Shown: positions 1 to 5,931, numbered from the stretch's first letter. The stretch: 7,557 bases of DNA from an uncultured Eubacteriales bacterium (GCA_900321335.1 ONVR01000096.1:1-7557), one strand, 5' to 3'. Numbers and translations: made by a program. The notes: generated by a model from the sequence alone, not told the origin.

Positions 1-530
1 AGAGCATTCTGAATGATGGCCTTCAGGTATTCCACCGCCAGGATGTCGTTGGGGCGGCCGAGGAGCGCCCCTTCCGGGCCCAGCCGGGCCTGCACCGCCC
101 GCTGCCGTGCTCTGGGATAAGACTCACCTGAGGCAAGCAGTTCCCGGATCCCGGCGTCCGTCTCCGGCTCCAGAAGGCACCGGGCCACCCGCTCCAGCGC
201 AGCAGCATCTCCGCACTCGCTGCCAAAGGCCAGGTGGGTGCAGATCCCCAGGGCGCTGAGCGTCTCCACGCCACCGGCAGCAAACGGCTCTGCCGAGGCC
301 ACCGCGCGATAAAAGGGGATCTCCACGACCAGATCCGCCCCGCAGGCCAGGGCCGCCTCCGCTCTGGCGTGCTTTTCAAACACCGCGGGTTCTCCCCGCT
401 GGGTGAAATTGCCGCTCATGGCACAGACAATGGCCGTATCCGGCCCCAGAAGTGCCCGGATCTGCTCCATCTGGCGCTGATGACCCCGGTGGAAGGGGTT
501 ATATTCGCAGACGATTCCCACAATATGCAA
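1..530 (-). CDS. tmcAL: tRNA(Met) cytidine acetate ligase (TmcAL/YlbM family), N-terminal part, cut by window edge
   Basis: Partial gene: 176 codons from the start to the left edge, whereas the family is usually about 400 residues. TmcAL activates acetate with ATP and attaches it to the wobble cytidine of elongator tRNA(Met), giving N4-acetylcytidine. The translation opens MHIVGIVCEYNPFHRGH, with the nucleotidyltransferase HxGH motif at residues 14-17. It continues with the family motif SGNFTQRGEPA at 39-49. Residues 67-99 (VEIPFYRAVASAEPFAAGGV, then LGICTHLAFGSE) match the Rossmann-like core. I chose the TTG at 528-530: it gives the family's usual N-terminus and lies 6 nt after a strong GGAGGTG. 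The next in-frame ATG (residue 21) would remove the HxGH motif. It is divergent from ackA, which fits an acetate theme, although linkage alone proves no shared regulation. Family assignment is secure by motif; the symbol is by homology. Confidence 0.9.
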   Translation of the reverse strand, partial: MHIVGIVCEYNPFHRGHQRQMEQIRALLGPDTAIVCAMSGNFTQRGEPAVFEKHARAEAALACGADLVVEIPFYRAVASAEPFAAGGVETLSALGICTHLAFGSECGDAAALERVARCLLEPETDAGIRELLASGESYPRARQRAVQARLGPEGALLGRPNDILAVEYLKAIIQNA

Positions 531-559
531 AAAAGTCACCTCCAAAGCCAAAAAACCAG

Positions 560-588
560 TTGCAAAAAGGAAAAAAGAGTATTAAACT
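560..588 (+). promoter_or_regulatory. Possible promoter of ackA (weak match)
   Basis: TTGCAA (560-565), a 17-nt spacer and TAAACT (583-588) match the SigA consensus at four of six positions each. The same -10 hexamer, TAAACT, is used by the much clearer rplU promoter in this window, which gives slight support. The leader would run from about 595 to 682. It contains a weak hairpin, GTCCC (609-613) with GGGAC (624-628). The rest of the 531-682 gap is AT-rich and shows no gene. Confidence 0.3.
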
Positions 589-640
589 TTATTGTTGTAT
601 ATATTTTGGTCCCGCAAAGGAAAGGGACTTGGAACAATTC

Positions 641-669
641 ATTTTACATTACATCATTTTATTTATCAA
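641..669 (-). promoter_or_regulatory. Predicted promoter of tmcAL
   Basis: Reading the minus strand, TTGATA (664-669) is followed by a 17-nt spacer and TAAAAT (641-646). Each hexamer matches the SigA consensus at five of six positions. Transcription would start near 634 and leave a leader of about 100 nt before the TTG start. The promoter lies over the ribosome-binding region of ackA, so the two genes would have facing, overlapping start regions. This is inferred from sequence only. Confidence 0.5.
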
Positions 670-682
670 GGGGTACGAGAAC

Positions 683-1879
683 ATGAAAATCTTAGTCATC
701 AACGCAGGCAGCTCCTCTCTGAAGTACCAGCTGTTCGACATGGACAATGAGTCCATCATCGCAAAAGGTACCTGCGAGAGAATCGGCATCGACGGCCATC
801 TGAAGCACACTCCCGCAAACGGCAAACCCGTATTCAACGAGGACATTCCTATGCCCACCCACGCTGAGGCCATTACCGCCGTTCTGGACAAGCTGGTCAG
901 CGCCGAGTACGGTGTGATCTCCTCCATGTCCGAGATCGACGCGGTGGGTCACCGGGTGCTCCACGGCGGTCAGAAGTTCTCCGCCAGCGTCAAGGTGGAC
1001 GAGACCGTGATCGCCGCCATCGAGGAGTGCATCCCGCTTGGCCCCCTCCACAACCCGGCAAACCTCATGGGCATCCGCGCCTGCGAGAAGGCCATGCCTG
1101 GCGTACCCCAGGTCGCCGTGTTCGACACCGCGTTCCACCAGACCATGCCTGCCAGCTCCTACATGTACGCAGTTCCCTATGAGTTCTATGAGAAGTACGG
1201 CGTGCGCCGCTACGGCTTCCACGGTACCTCTCACCGGTATGTCTCCGCCAAAGCGCTGGAGGTCATGGGCATTCCCGCCGAGGGCAGCAAGATCATCACC
1301 TGCCACCTGGGCAACGGCTCTTCCCTGGCGGCCGTAAAGGACGGCAAGTGCTTTGACACCTCCATGGGCCTGACCCCTCTTGAGGGCGTTCCCATGGGCA
1401 CCCGCTGCGGCAGCGTGGATCCCGCTGTGGTGGAGTTCATCGCCAACCACGAGAACATGACCGTCACCGAGACCCTGACCATGCTCAACAAGAAGTCCGG
1501 CATGCTGGGCATCTCCGGTGTGTCCTCTGACTTCCGTGACATCGACGCCGCCATCGAGGCCGGCAACGAGCGGGCAAAGCTTGCCCTGGATATGTTCAAC
1601 TACGGCGTGACCAAGTACATCGGCGCCTACACCGCTGCCATGGGCGGCGTTGACGGCATCGTCTTCACCGCCGGCGTGGGCGAGAACGGTCCCAACGTCC
1701 GCGAGGCTGTCTGCGACAATCTGGCCTACATGGGCGTCAAGCTGGACAAGGAGGCCAACAACTGCCGCGGCAAGCTCCAGAAGATCTCCGCCGAGGACTC
1801 CACCGTCCAGGTCTGGGTCATCCCCACCAACGAGGAACTGGTCATTGCCAGAGACACCCAGGATATCTGCGGCAAGTAA
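683..1879 (+). CDS. ackA: Acetate kinase
   Basis: Complete 398-residue cytoplasmic enzyme that interconverts acetyl phosphate plus ADP with acetate plus ATP, the energy-yielding last step of acetate fermentation. Both ASKHA-fold halves are present: INAGSSSLKYQLF at residues 6-18 and the second-domain signature YGFHGTSH at 177-184. Residues known to be catalytic or substrate-binding in the Methanosarcina enzyme fall at identical numbers: N7, S10, S12, R91, D148, H180, N211, R241 and E384. Further family motifs are CHLGNGSS (207-214) and FTAGVGENG (328-336). The ATG at 683 is preceded by AAGGGG at 9-nt spacing and gives the standard N-terminus. The reading frame stays open upstream to 452, but that part is unlike the family. 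Its usual partner, phosphotransacetylase (pta), is not adjacent here. A hairpin terminator follows directly, so ackA appears to be a single-gene unit. Confidence 0.98.
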   Translation: MKILVINAGSSSLKYQLFDMDNESIIAKGTCERIGIDGHLKHTPANGKPVFNEDIPMPTHAEAITAVLDKLVSAEYGVISSMSEIDAVGHRVLHGGQKFSASVKVDETVIAAIEECIPLGPLHNPANLMGIRACEKAMPGVPQVAVFDTAFHQTMPASSYMYAVPYEFYEKYGVRRYGFHGTSHRYVSAKALEVMGIPAEGSKIITCHLGNGSSLAAVKDGKCFDTSMGLTPLEGVPMGTRCGSVDPAVVEFIANHENMTVTETLTMLNKKSGMLGISGVSSDFRDIDAAIEAGNERAKLALDMFNYGVTKYIGAYTAAMGGVDGIVFTAGVGENGPNVREAVCDNLAYMGVKLDKEANNCRGKLQKISAEDSTVQVWVIPTNEELVIARDTQDICGK

Positions 1880-1897
1880 GCGCAGCACCGACCTTTT

Positions 1898-1925
1898 CGG
1901 GAGAGGCTCTCGCCTCTCCCGTTTT
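1898..1925 (+). terminator. Rho-independent terminator of ackA
   Basis: A perfect 10-bp stem, CGGGAGAGGC (1898-1907) with GCCTCTCCCG (1912-1921), closes a 4-nt loop. A short run of four T follows at 1922-1925. It begins 18 nt after the ackA stop codon. The stem is strong but the T-tract is short, so some readthrough toward rplU is possible. Confidence 0.85.
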
Positions 1926-1958
1926 GCGTAAAAAGTACAATTTTTGCGGTGTTTTGTG

Positions 1959-1987
1959 TTGACACACCGGAAAAACTATGCTAAACT
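1959..1987 (+). promoter_or_regulatory. Promoter of the rplU-rpmA operon
   Basis: A perfect TTGACA -35 (1959-1964), a 17-nt spacer and TAAACT (1982-1987), preceded by TGC to make an extended -10. This is a strong SigA-type promoter, as expected for ribosomal proteins. The start site should be near 1994, giving a leader of about 80 nt before rplU. Confidence 0.85.
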
Positions 1988-1993
1988 ATTTGA

Positions 1994-2074
1994 CGCCGCA
2001 TGGAATGGGACCGCAAGTGGTTTCGCCCCTCCCACGACAGCGAGACTCTGACAAAACGAGAGGTGAAAAGACAA
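1994..2074 (+). promoter_or_regulatory. Possible L21 leader (structured 5' region of rplU mRNA)
   Basis: The roughly 80-nt leader between the predicted start and the rplU ATG can fold. TGGGA (2006-2010) pairs with TCCCA (2030-2034), and inside it ACCG pairs with TGGT around a CAAG loop (2010-2021, the A at 2010 usable in only one helix at a time). Low-GC Gram-positive bacteria are known to carry a conserved L21 leader RNA thought to control rplU. Whether this leader matches that family is not shown; the position fits and the structure is modest. Confidence 0.35.
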
Positions 2075-2386
2075 ATGACAGCAATTTTTGAGACTGGCGG
2101 AAAGCAGTACAGAGTCAACGAGGGCGACGTGATCTACGTGGAAAAGCTCCCCGTTGAGGCTGACGAGACCGTTACCTTTGACAAGGTCCTGGCCGTCACC
2201 GGCGACGGTGTACAGGCTTTCGGCGCTCCCACCGTTGCCGGCGCTACCGTAACCGGTAAGGTCGTGAAAAACGGCAAGAGCAAGAAGGTCATCGTTTACA
2301 AGATGCACCCGAAGAAGGGCTACCGCCGCAAACAGGGCCACAGACAGCCCTACACGAAGGTCCAGATTGAAAAGATCACCATGTAA
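2075..2386 (+). CDS. rplU: 50S ribosomal protein L21
   Basis: Complete 103-residue large-subunit protein that binds 23S rRNA; the length is typical of the family. The N-terminus MTAIFETGGKQYRV and the basic C-terminal half, with YKMHPKKGYRRKQGHRQPYT at residues 75-94, are the classic L21 signatures. The ATG at 2075 is preceded by AGAGGTG at 9-nt spacing. An in-frame extension back to about 2000 exists but lies inside the predicted leader and has no family similarity. It is the first gene of a two-gene operon, with rpmA starting 48 nt after its stop. Confidence 0.98.
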   Translation: MTAIFETGGKQYRVNEGDVIYVEKLPVEADETVTFDKVLAVTGDGVQAFGAPTVAGATVTGKVVKNGKSKKVIVYKMHPKKGYRRKQGHRQPYTKVQIEKITM

Positions 2387-2434
2387 TTGGGCGATCTCCC
2401 CTTTCATTACACGATACTTGGAGGTGTAAACGTA

Positions 2435-2698
2435 ATGGCTCATAAAAAAGGTATGGGTTCCACCAAGAACGGCCGTGACAGCGAAAGCAAACGCCTGGGT
2501 CCCAAGCGGGCTGACGGTCAGTTCGTCCTCGCCGGCAACATCCTGGTCCGGCAGCGGGGAACGAAGATCCATCCGGGTACCAACGTGGGCATCGGCAGCG
2601 ATGATACGCTCTTTGCCCTGATCGACGGCGTCGTGCGCTTCGAGCGTCTCGGCCGCGACCGCAAAAAGGTATCTGTCTACGAGAAGGTTTCTCAGTAA
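2435..2698 (+). CDS. rpmA: 50S ribosomal protein L27, short form without N-terminal extension
   Basis: Complete 87-residue protein whose N-terminus reaches the peptidyl-transferase centre. It begins MAHKKGMGSTKNGRDS and continues with SKRLGPKRADGQFV and RQRGTKIHPGTNVG, all hallmark L27 segments. The ATG at 2435 follows GGAGGTG (2420-2426) with an 8-nt spacer, so the start is well fixed. Many Firmicutes instead encode a short N-terminal extension ending in a phenylalanine-rich site, which the protease Prp removes before assembly. Here the gene starts where the mature protein would begin, and no prp gene lies between rplU and rpmA. An in-frame TTG at 2387 would add 16 residues, but it has no ribosome-binding site and lacks the cleavage motif. 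obgE, often next in line, is also absent; a terminator follows instead. Confidence 0.98.
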   Translation: MAHKKGMGSTKNGRDSESKRLGPKRADGQFVLAGNILVRQRGTKIHPGTNVGIGSDDTLFALIDGVVRFERLGRDRKKVSVYEKVSQ

Positions 2699-2704
2699 AA
2701 ACAG

Positions 2705-2739
2705 AAGGCGCTGCCTCGTTATTGGAGGCAGCGCCTTTT
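2705..2739 (+). terminator. Rho-independent terminator of rplU-rpmA
   Basis: A perfect 13-bp stem, AAGGCGCTGCCTC (2705-2717) with GAGGCAGCGCCTT (2725-2737), closes a 7-nt loop and runs into TTTT (2736-2739). It starts 7 nt after the rpmA stop. The opposite strand has TTCTGTTTTT after the stem, so it could also stop transcription arriving from tex. Confidence 0.92.
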
Positions 2740-2757
2740 CAATTTATTCGGAATTGT

Positions 2758-2805
2758 AAAAACCATCCGGGCGTGCTGCAGCACGGTGATTCCCGGATGG
2801 TTTTT
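2758..2805. terminator. Symmetric hairpin between convergent rpmA and tex, probable bidirectional terminator
   Basis: A perfect 14-bp stem joins AAAAACCATCCGGG (2758-2771) to CCCGGATGGTTTTT (2792-2805). It has A5 and T5 at its outer ends, so either strand ends the stem with a U-run. The 20-nt loop contains its own 14-bp perfect palindrome (2772-2785, CGTGCTG-CAGCACG), which could form a second hairpin on top. The position between converging transcripts supports a terminator role for tex. The remaining 2806-2901 segment shows no gene and only a weak hairpin. Confidence 0.75.
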
Positions 2806-2901
2806 CTGTCTTCACTTTTCAGACTCGCCGCAGTCCCGCAGGCAATCTCTTTGAAACCGGGAAAGCCCTTTCCAGGACCCTTTTTCGTTTCGTAGGCAGG
2901 A

Positions 2902-5055
2902 TCACTTTACCTGCTTGATGGACAGGTTGATGCGCTCCTTCTGCGCGTCAACATCCAGAACGACGACCTTGACAACGTCACCGACGGAGAGGACCTCCGA
3001 CGGGTGTCGGATGTACCGGCTGCTGATCTGGGAGATGTGGACAAGGCCGTCGCGGTGCACGCCGATATCCACAAAAGCACCGAAGTCGATTACGTTGCGG
3101 ACGGTGCCCGTCAGGATCATACCGGGCTTCAGGTCCTTGATCTCCATGACGTCTGCGCCGCGGAGAATGGGAGGCGGCAGCTCGTCGCGGATATCCCGTC
3201 CCGGCTTCATAAGCTCCGATACAATATCCCGCAGGGTAGGCTCCCCTGCCCCGCAGCGCGCGGCAAGGCCGGCGTATCCGATCTGCTGCGCCTTTTCCGA
3301 CAGATGCTCCAGATTGCCTTCCGCCACGTCTTTCAGGGAATAGCCGCAGGCAGTCAGAAGCAATTCAGCGGAAGCATAGCTCTCCGGGTGCACGCCGGTA
3401 TTGTCCAGAACGTTTTTGCTCTCGGGCACACGCAGGAAGCCCGCGCACTGCTCGAAGGCGCGGGGGCCGAGCTTCGGTACCTTCAGAAGCTCTTTACGGC
3501 TGTGGAACGCTCCGGATGCCTCACGGTATGTGACGATGTTCTTTGCCGTTGTCTTGGTCAGCCCGGCAATATATCGCAAAAGGGCCGGGGACGCGGTATT
3601 CAGGTCGGCGCCGACGGCGTTTACACAGTCCTCCACCACTCCCTCCAGGGTCTCCCCCAGCCGTGCCTGGGGCATGTCGTGCTGGTACTGTCCGACGCCG
3701 ATGGCTTTCGGATCGATCTTCACCAGCTCCGCCAGAGGATCCTGCAGTCTGCGTGCGATGGATACGGCGGAGCGGAGATTGACGTCATACTCGGGAAATT
3801 CTTCCGCCGCCAGCTTACTGGCGGAGTAGACGGAAGCCCCCGCTTCGCTGACGACCATGTAGCTGACTTCCGGATGGTTTCGTATAACGTCGGCAACAAA
3901 CTGCTCCGACTCCCGGGAGGCTGTGCCGTTTCCGATGGCGATCACTTCGATATGATGCTTTGTGATCAGCCGCTCCATCACTTTTGCCGCCTCGTCCACG
4001 CGCTTTGCAGGTGCCGTCGGATAGATCACTGCCGTATCGAGCACCTTGCCTGTTCCGTCCACAACCGCGAGTTTGCAGCCCATACGGTAGCCGGGGTCAA
4101 AGCCGAGTGTCACTTTGTTCCTGACAGGCGGCTGCATCAGAAGGGGCTTGAGGTTCAGCGCAAAGTTGCGGATCGCCCCCTCGTTTGCGGTGTCCGTCAG
4201 CATGGCGCGCATTTCACGCTCCAGCGACGGGAACAGAAGACGCCGCCAGCTGTCTTCCACCGCAGAACGCACAAAGGCGGAGGCTCCCCGTCCCGGTATT
4301 ACAAACAAACGGATCAGGTAAGGCAGCACATCCGTATCGGCAACCGTTACGGATACCTTGAGTTTCTCCTCTTTCTCCCCGCGGTTGATGGCCAGGACCT
4401 GGTGCCCCTGCAGTCTGTTGAGAGGCTGCTCAAAATCATAATACAGGCGGTATACGGAATCCTCCTGTGTTGCCTGGGCGGTTTTCATCTTCCCGAAACG
4501 GTAGAGTCTGTCGCGCAGAATCTTTCGCGCGTCCGCGGAATCCGACACGTGCTCGGCTATAATGTCCGAGGCTCCCGCCAGTGCGTCTTCAACCGTCTCC
4601 ACGCCCATCTCCGGGTTGATATACGCCTCGGCTATAACAGCCGGGTCCGGCTCGTCCTTCTCCTGCGCAAACAGCCGCCGGGCCAGAGGCTCAAGACCCT
4701 TCTCCTTGGCGATGGAAGCCCGTGTGCGGCGTTTCGGACGGAAAGGCAGATAGATATCCTCCACTTCAGAGAGCGCTGACGCCTTTTCCAGAGCGGCGCG
4801 GATCTCTTCAGTGAGATTCCCCTGGGCCTCAATGGCGGCGAGGACCTCTTCCCTGCGCTTTTCCAGATTGCGCAGCGCATTCAGACGCGTTTCCAGCGTG
4901 CGCAGTTTCCCGTCATCCATGGCGCCGTGCAGCTCCTTGCGATAGCGGGCAATAAACGGGATCGTATTGCCCTCGTCAAGCAGTCTGACGACGTTACCTA
5001 CAAACTCCTCTTTTTCTTCCAGTTCCTTTGCGATTCTGACAATGATCTGATCCAT
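2902..5055 (-). CDS. tex: Tex-type S1 RNA-binding protein (transcription accessory protein)
   Basis: Complete 717-residue cytoplasmic protein, the normal length for Tex (Bacillus YdcI type). Tex is a multidomain nucleic-acid-binding protein tied to transcription and RNA metabolism; its exact role in Clostridia is not settled. Domains in order: helical Tex N-terminus (about 1-200, with LLDEGNTIPFIARYRKE at 25-41); YqgF/RNase H-like domain (about 314-440, GFDPGYRMG at 318-326 and VSEAGASVYSAS at 402-413); the conserved GVGQYQHD at 453-460; tandem helix-hairpin-helix region (about 488-545); S1 domain (about 642-714, DFGAFVDIGVHRDGLVHIS). The ATG is at 5053-5055. Upstream, AAGGA sits about 12 nt away, rather far, so initiation may be modest; a closer-lying ATG is out of frame. 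It is transcribed alone, convergent with rpmA and divergent from tetR. Its own promoter lies at 5095-5123. Confidence 0.96.
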   Translation of the reverse strand: MDQIIVRIAKELEEKEEFVGNVVRLLDEGNTIPFIARYRKELHGAMDDGKLRTLETRLNALRNLEKRREEVLAAIEAQGNLTEEIRAALEKASALSEVEDIYLPFRPKRRTRASIAKEKGLEPLARRLFAQEKDEPDPAVIAEAYINPEMGVETVEDALAGASDIIAEHVSDSADARKILRDRLYRFGKMKTAQATQEDSVYRLYYDFEQPLNRLQGHQVLAINRGEKEEKLKVSVTVADTDVLPYLIRLFVIPGRGASAFVRSAVEDSWRRLLFPSLEREMRAMLTDTANEGAIRNFALNLKPLLMQPPVRNKVTLGFDPGYRMGCKLAVVDGTGKVLDTAVIYPTAPAKRVDEAAKVMERLITKHHIEVIAIGNGTASRESEQFVADVIRNHPEVSYMVVSEAGASVYSASKLAAEEFPEYDVNLRSAVSIARRLQDPLAELVKIDPKAIGVGQYQHDMPQARLGETLEGVVEDCVNAVGADLNTASPALLRYIAGLTKTTAKNIVTYREASGAFHSRKELLKVPKLGPRAFEQCAGFLRVPESKNVLDNTGVHPESYASAELLLTACGYSLKDVAEGNLEHLSEKAQQIGYAGLAARCGAGEPTLRDIVSELMKPGRDIRDELPPPILRGADVMEIKDLKPGMILTGTVRNVIDFGAFVDIGVHRDGLVHISQISSRYIRHPSEVLSVGDVVKVVVLDVDAQKERINLSIKQVK

Positions 5056-5094
5056 AGAAATCCATGTTCCTTACTCATGTTATTTAACGATATG

Positions 5095-5123
5095 ATTATA
5101 TCAGAAAAGAAGCACGATTCCAA
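5095..5123 (-). promoter_or_regulatory. Predicted promoter of tex
   Basis: On the minus strand TTGGAA (5118-5123), a 17-nt spacer and a perfect TATAAT (5095-5100) form a SigA promoter. TGA before the -10 makes it an extended -10. The start would be near 5088, giving a leader of about 33 nt. Confidence 0.75.
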
Positions 5124-5131
5124 TACCGCGA

Positions 5132-5159
5132 GCCCGGATCCGGGCATGGATTATCCATG
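5132..5159. repeat. Two abutting palindromes upstream of the tex promoter
   Basis: A 14-bp perfect palindrome (5132-5145, GCCCGGA-TCCGGGC) shares its last base with a 15-bp palindrome (5145-5159, CATGGAT-T-ATCCATG). They begin 9 bp upstream of the tex -35, centred about 50 and 64 bp before the predicted start, a typical place for activator or repressor binding. No known regulator could be matched. Confidence 0.5.
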
Positions 5160-5195
5160 GTTTTCCGATTTGAATTGAGTCGCCTTCCAGAACAT

Positions 5196-5217
5196 TTAGT
5201 TATCTTTATCTAACTAA
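5196..5217. promoter_or_regulatory. Putative TetR operator, distal copy (perfect inverted repeat)
   Basis: TTAGTTA (5196-5202), 8 bp, TAACTAA (5211-5217): perfect 7-bp arms. The same left arm and spacing recur at 5297-5318 over the tetR -10. Repetition next to a TetR gene makes this a likely binding site. It lies about 50 bp upstream of the tetR -35 and about 70 bp upstream of the tex -35. On the minus strand a weak promoter-like pair (TTGAAG, 17 nt, GATTAT) runs into it. Confidence 0.65.
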
Positions 5218-5268
5218 TCGTATAATCGTCGTCATTTTTACATACTTCAATTTCTTGTAATTTTCAGC

Positions 5269-5297
5269 TTGACAGATGATATAACGCCTGCTATAAT
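5269..5297 (+). promoter_or_regulatory. Promoter of tetR, full consensus
   Basis: TTGACA (5269-5274), a 17-nt spacer ending in TGC, and TATAAT (5292-5297). Both hexamers match consensus exactly, with an extended -10. Such a strong promoter on a regulator gene makes sense if it is normally repressed by the overlapping repeat at 5297-5318. Confidence 0.9.
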
Positions 5298-5318
5298 TAG
5301 TTAGTATTTTCTAACTGT
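5297..5318. promoter_or_regulatory. Putative TetR operator, proximal copy over the start site
   Basis: TTAGTTA (5297-5303), 8 bp, TAACTGT (5312-5318). The left arm is identical to the distal site; the right arm differs from perfect symmetry in its last two bases. It shares one base with the -10 TATAAT and covers the expected transcription start, so a bound protein would block RNA polymerase. This fits TetR autorepression. Confidence 0.72.
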
Positions 5319-5340
5319 ATTGCATATAGGACTGATCGTT

Positions 5341-5931
5341 ATGAAGGATTTCGACATCCGGGAAGCGCTGATAGGCAGCGGAACTGCCGAGTTTCTCGAC
5401 CACGGATTTGAAAAGGCATCGCTGCGCACCATCTGCAAAAACGCGAAGGTGACGACCGGCGCCTTCTATTCCTACTTTGAGAAGAAGGAAGACCTTTTCT
5501 CTGCGATCGTCGATCCGATGCTGGAAGCGTATCACGAACTGTACTTCACCGTCGTCGCTTCCGCCCTGTCCGGCATTGACGGAAACCGGGACACGGAACT
5601 TCGCATCATTGAATTTATCTGCGCGCACAAGGACGAATTCATGCTGCTGTTCGAGTGCGCAGACGGGACACAGTACGCGGGCTTCAGGGACAGACTGCAC
5701 AACGATTTGTTCATGCCGACTTATCAGGCGTGTTTTGACAAGTATGCGGAATGCGCTGTCGACCCCGCGGTCGTCAGAGTCTTCATGCACATGAAATATA
5801 CCCAGTACATGGAACTGGTCTACGGAGGTTATTCAATGGAACAGATCAGAAACCTGGTACAGATGTACGCAGAGTTTACAAATGCGGGATTTATCAGTCT
5901 GATAAACTGTATAAAGAAAGAGAACATCTGA
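5341..5931 (+). CDS. TetR/AcrR-family transcriptional regulator
   Basis: Complete 196-residue DNA-binding protein, normal TetR length. The N-terminal helix-turn-helix is clear: ALIGSGTAEFLDHGFEKASL (residues 9-28), then RTICKNAKVTTGAFYSYFEKKEDLF (29-53), with the diagnostic YSYFEKKEDLF recognition-helix end. The remaining 140 residues should form the ligand-binding and dimer domain, which varies too much to predict the inducer. I chose the ATG at 5341, which follows AGGA by 9 nt; an in-frame TTG at 5320 would sit almost on the operator and lacks a ribosome-binding site. Two matching inverted repeats upstream indicate autoregulation. It may control the downstream permeases or divergent tex, but the terminator after it weakens the first link. 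Family is certain; targets are inference. Confidence 0.95.
   Translation: MKDFDIREALIGSGTAEFLDHGFEKASLRTICKNAKVTTGAFYSYFEKKEDLFSAIVDPMLEAYHELYFTVVASALSGIDGNRDTELRIIEFICAHKDEFMLLFECADGTQYAGFRDRLHNDLFMPTYQACFDKYAECAVDPAVVRVFMHMKYTQYMELVYGGYSMEQIRNLVQMYAEFTNAGFISLINCIKKENI
5890..5906. repeat. 17-bp palindrome inside the tetR 3' end
   Basis: TTTATCAG, one central T, CTGATAAA: perfect 8-bp arms within the codons for residues 184-188 and flanks. It lies 28 bp before the terminator hairpin. It could be chance constraint from coding, an RNA hairpin with a one-base loop (unfavourable), or a protein site upstream of the permease operon. Confidence 0.4.

Noticed and set aside
452..682. In-frame upstream extension of ackA by 77 codons
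   Set aside because: It crosses the start of the divergent tmcAL gene and the promoter region, and is unlike acetate kinases, which begin at the ATG at 683.
692..1888. Long open frame (398 codons) on the strand opposite ackA
   Set aside because: It mirrors ackA exactly; GC-rich third positions in the real gene remove stops from the opposite strand. The product is low-complexity in Gly, Val, Asp and His and matches no family I recognise.
2000..2074. In-frame upstream extension of rplU
   Set aside because: It starts within a few bases of the predicted transcription start and L21 proteins begin at the chosen ATG.
2387..2434. Upstream TTG start that would give L27 a 16-residue extension
   Set aside because: No ribosome-binding site, and the peptide lacks the phenylalanine-rich Prp cleavage motif; the real site GGAGGTG points to the ATG at 2435.
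3004..4779. 591-codon open frame opposite tex
   Set aside because: It is fully inside a gene whose every domain is recognisable, has no ribosome-binding site or promoter of its own, and has no recognisable motif. It is a codon-usage by-product.
5221..5226. TATAAT on the plus strand beside the distal operator
   Set aside because: No -35 hexamer at 16-18 nt upstream and no TGN; the perfect promoter at 5269-5297 explains tetR expression.
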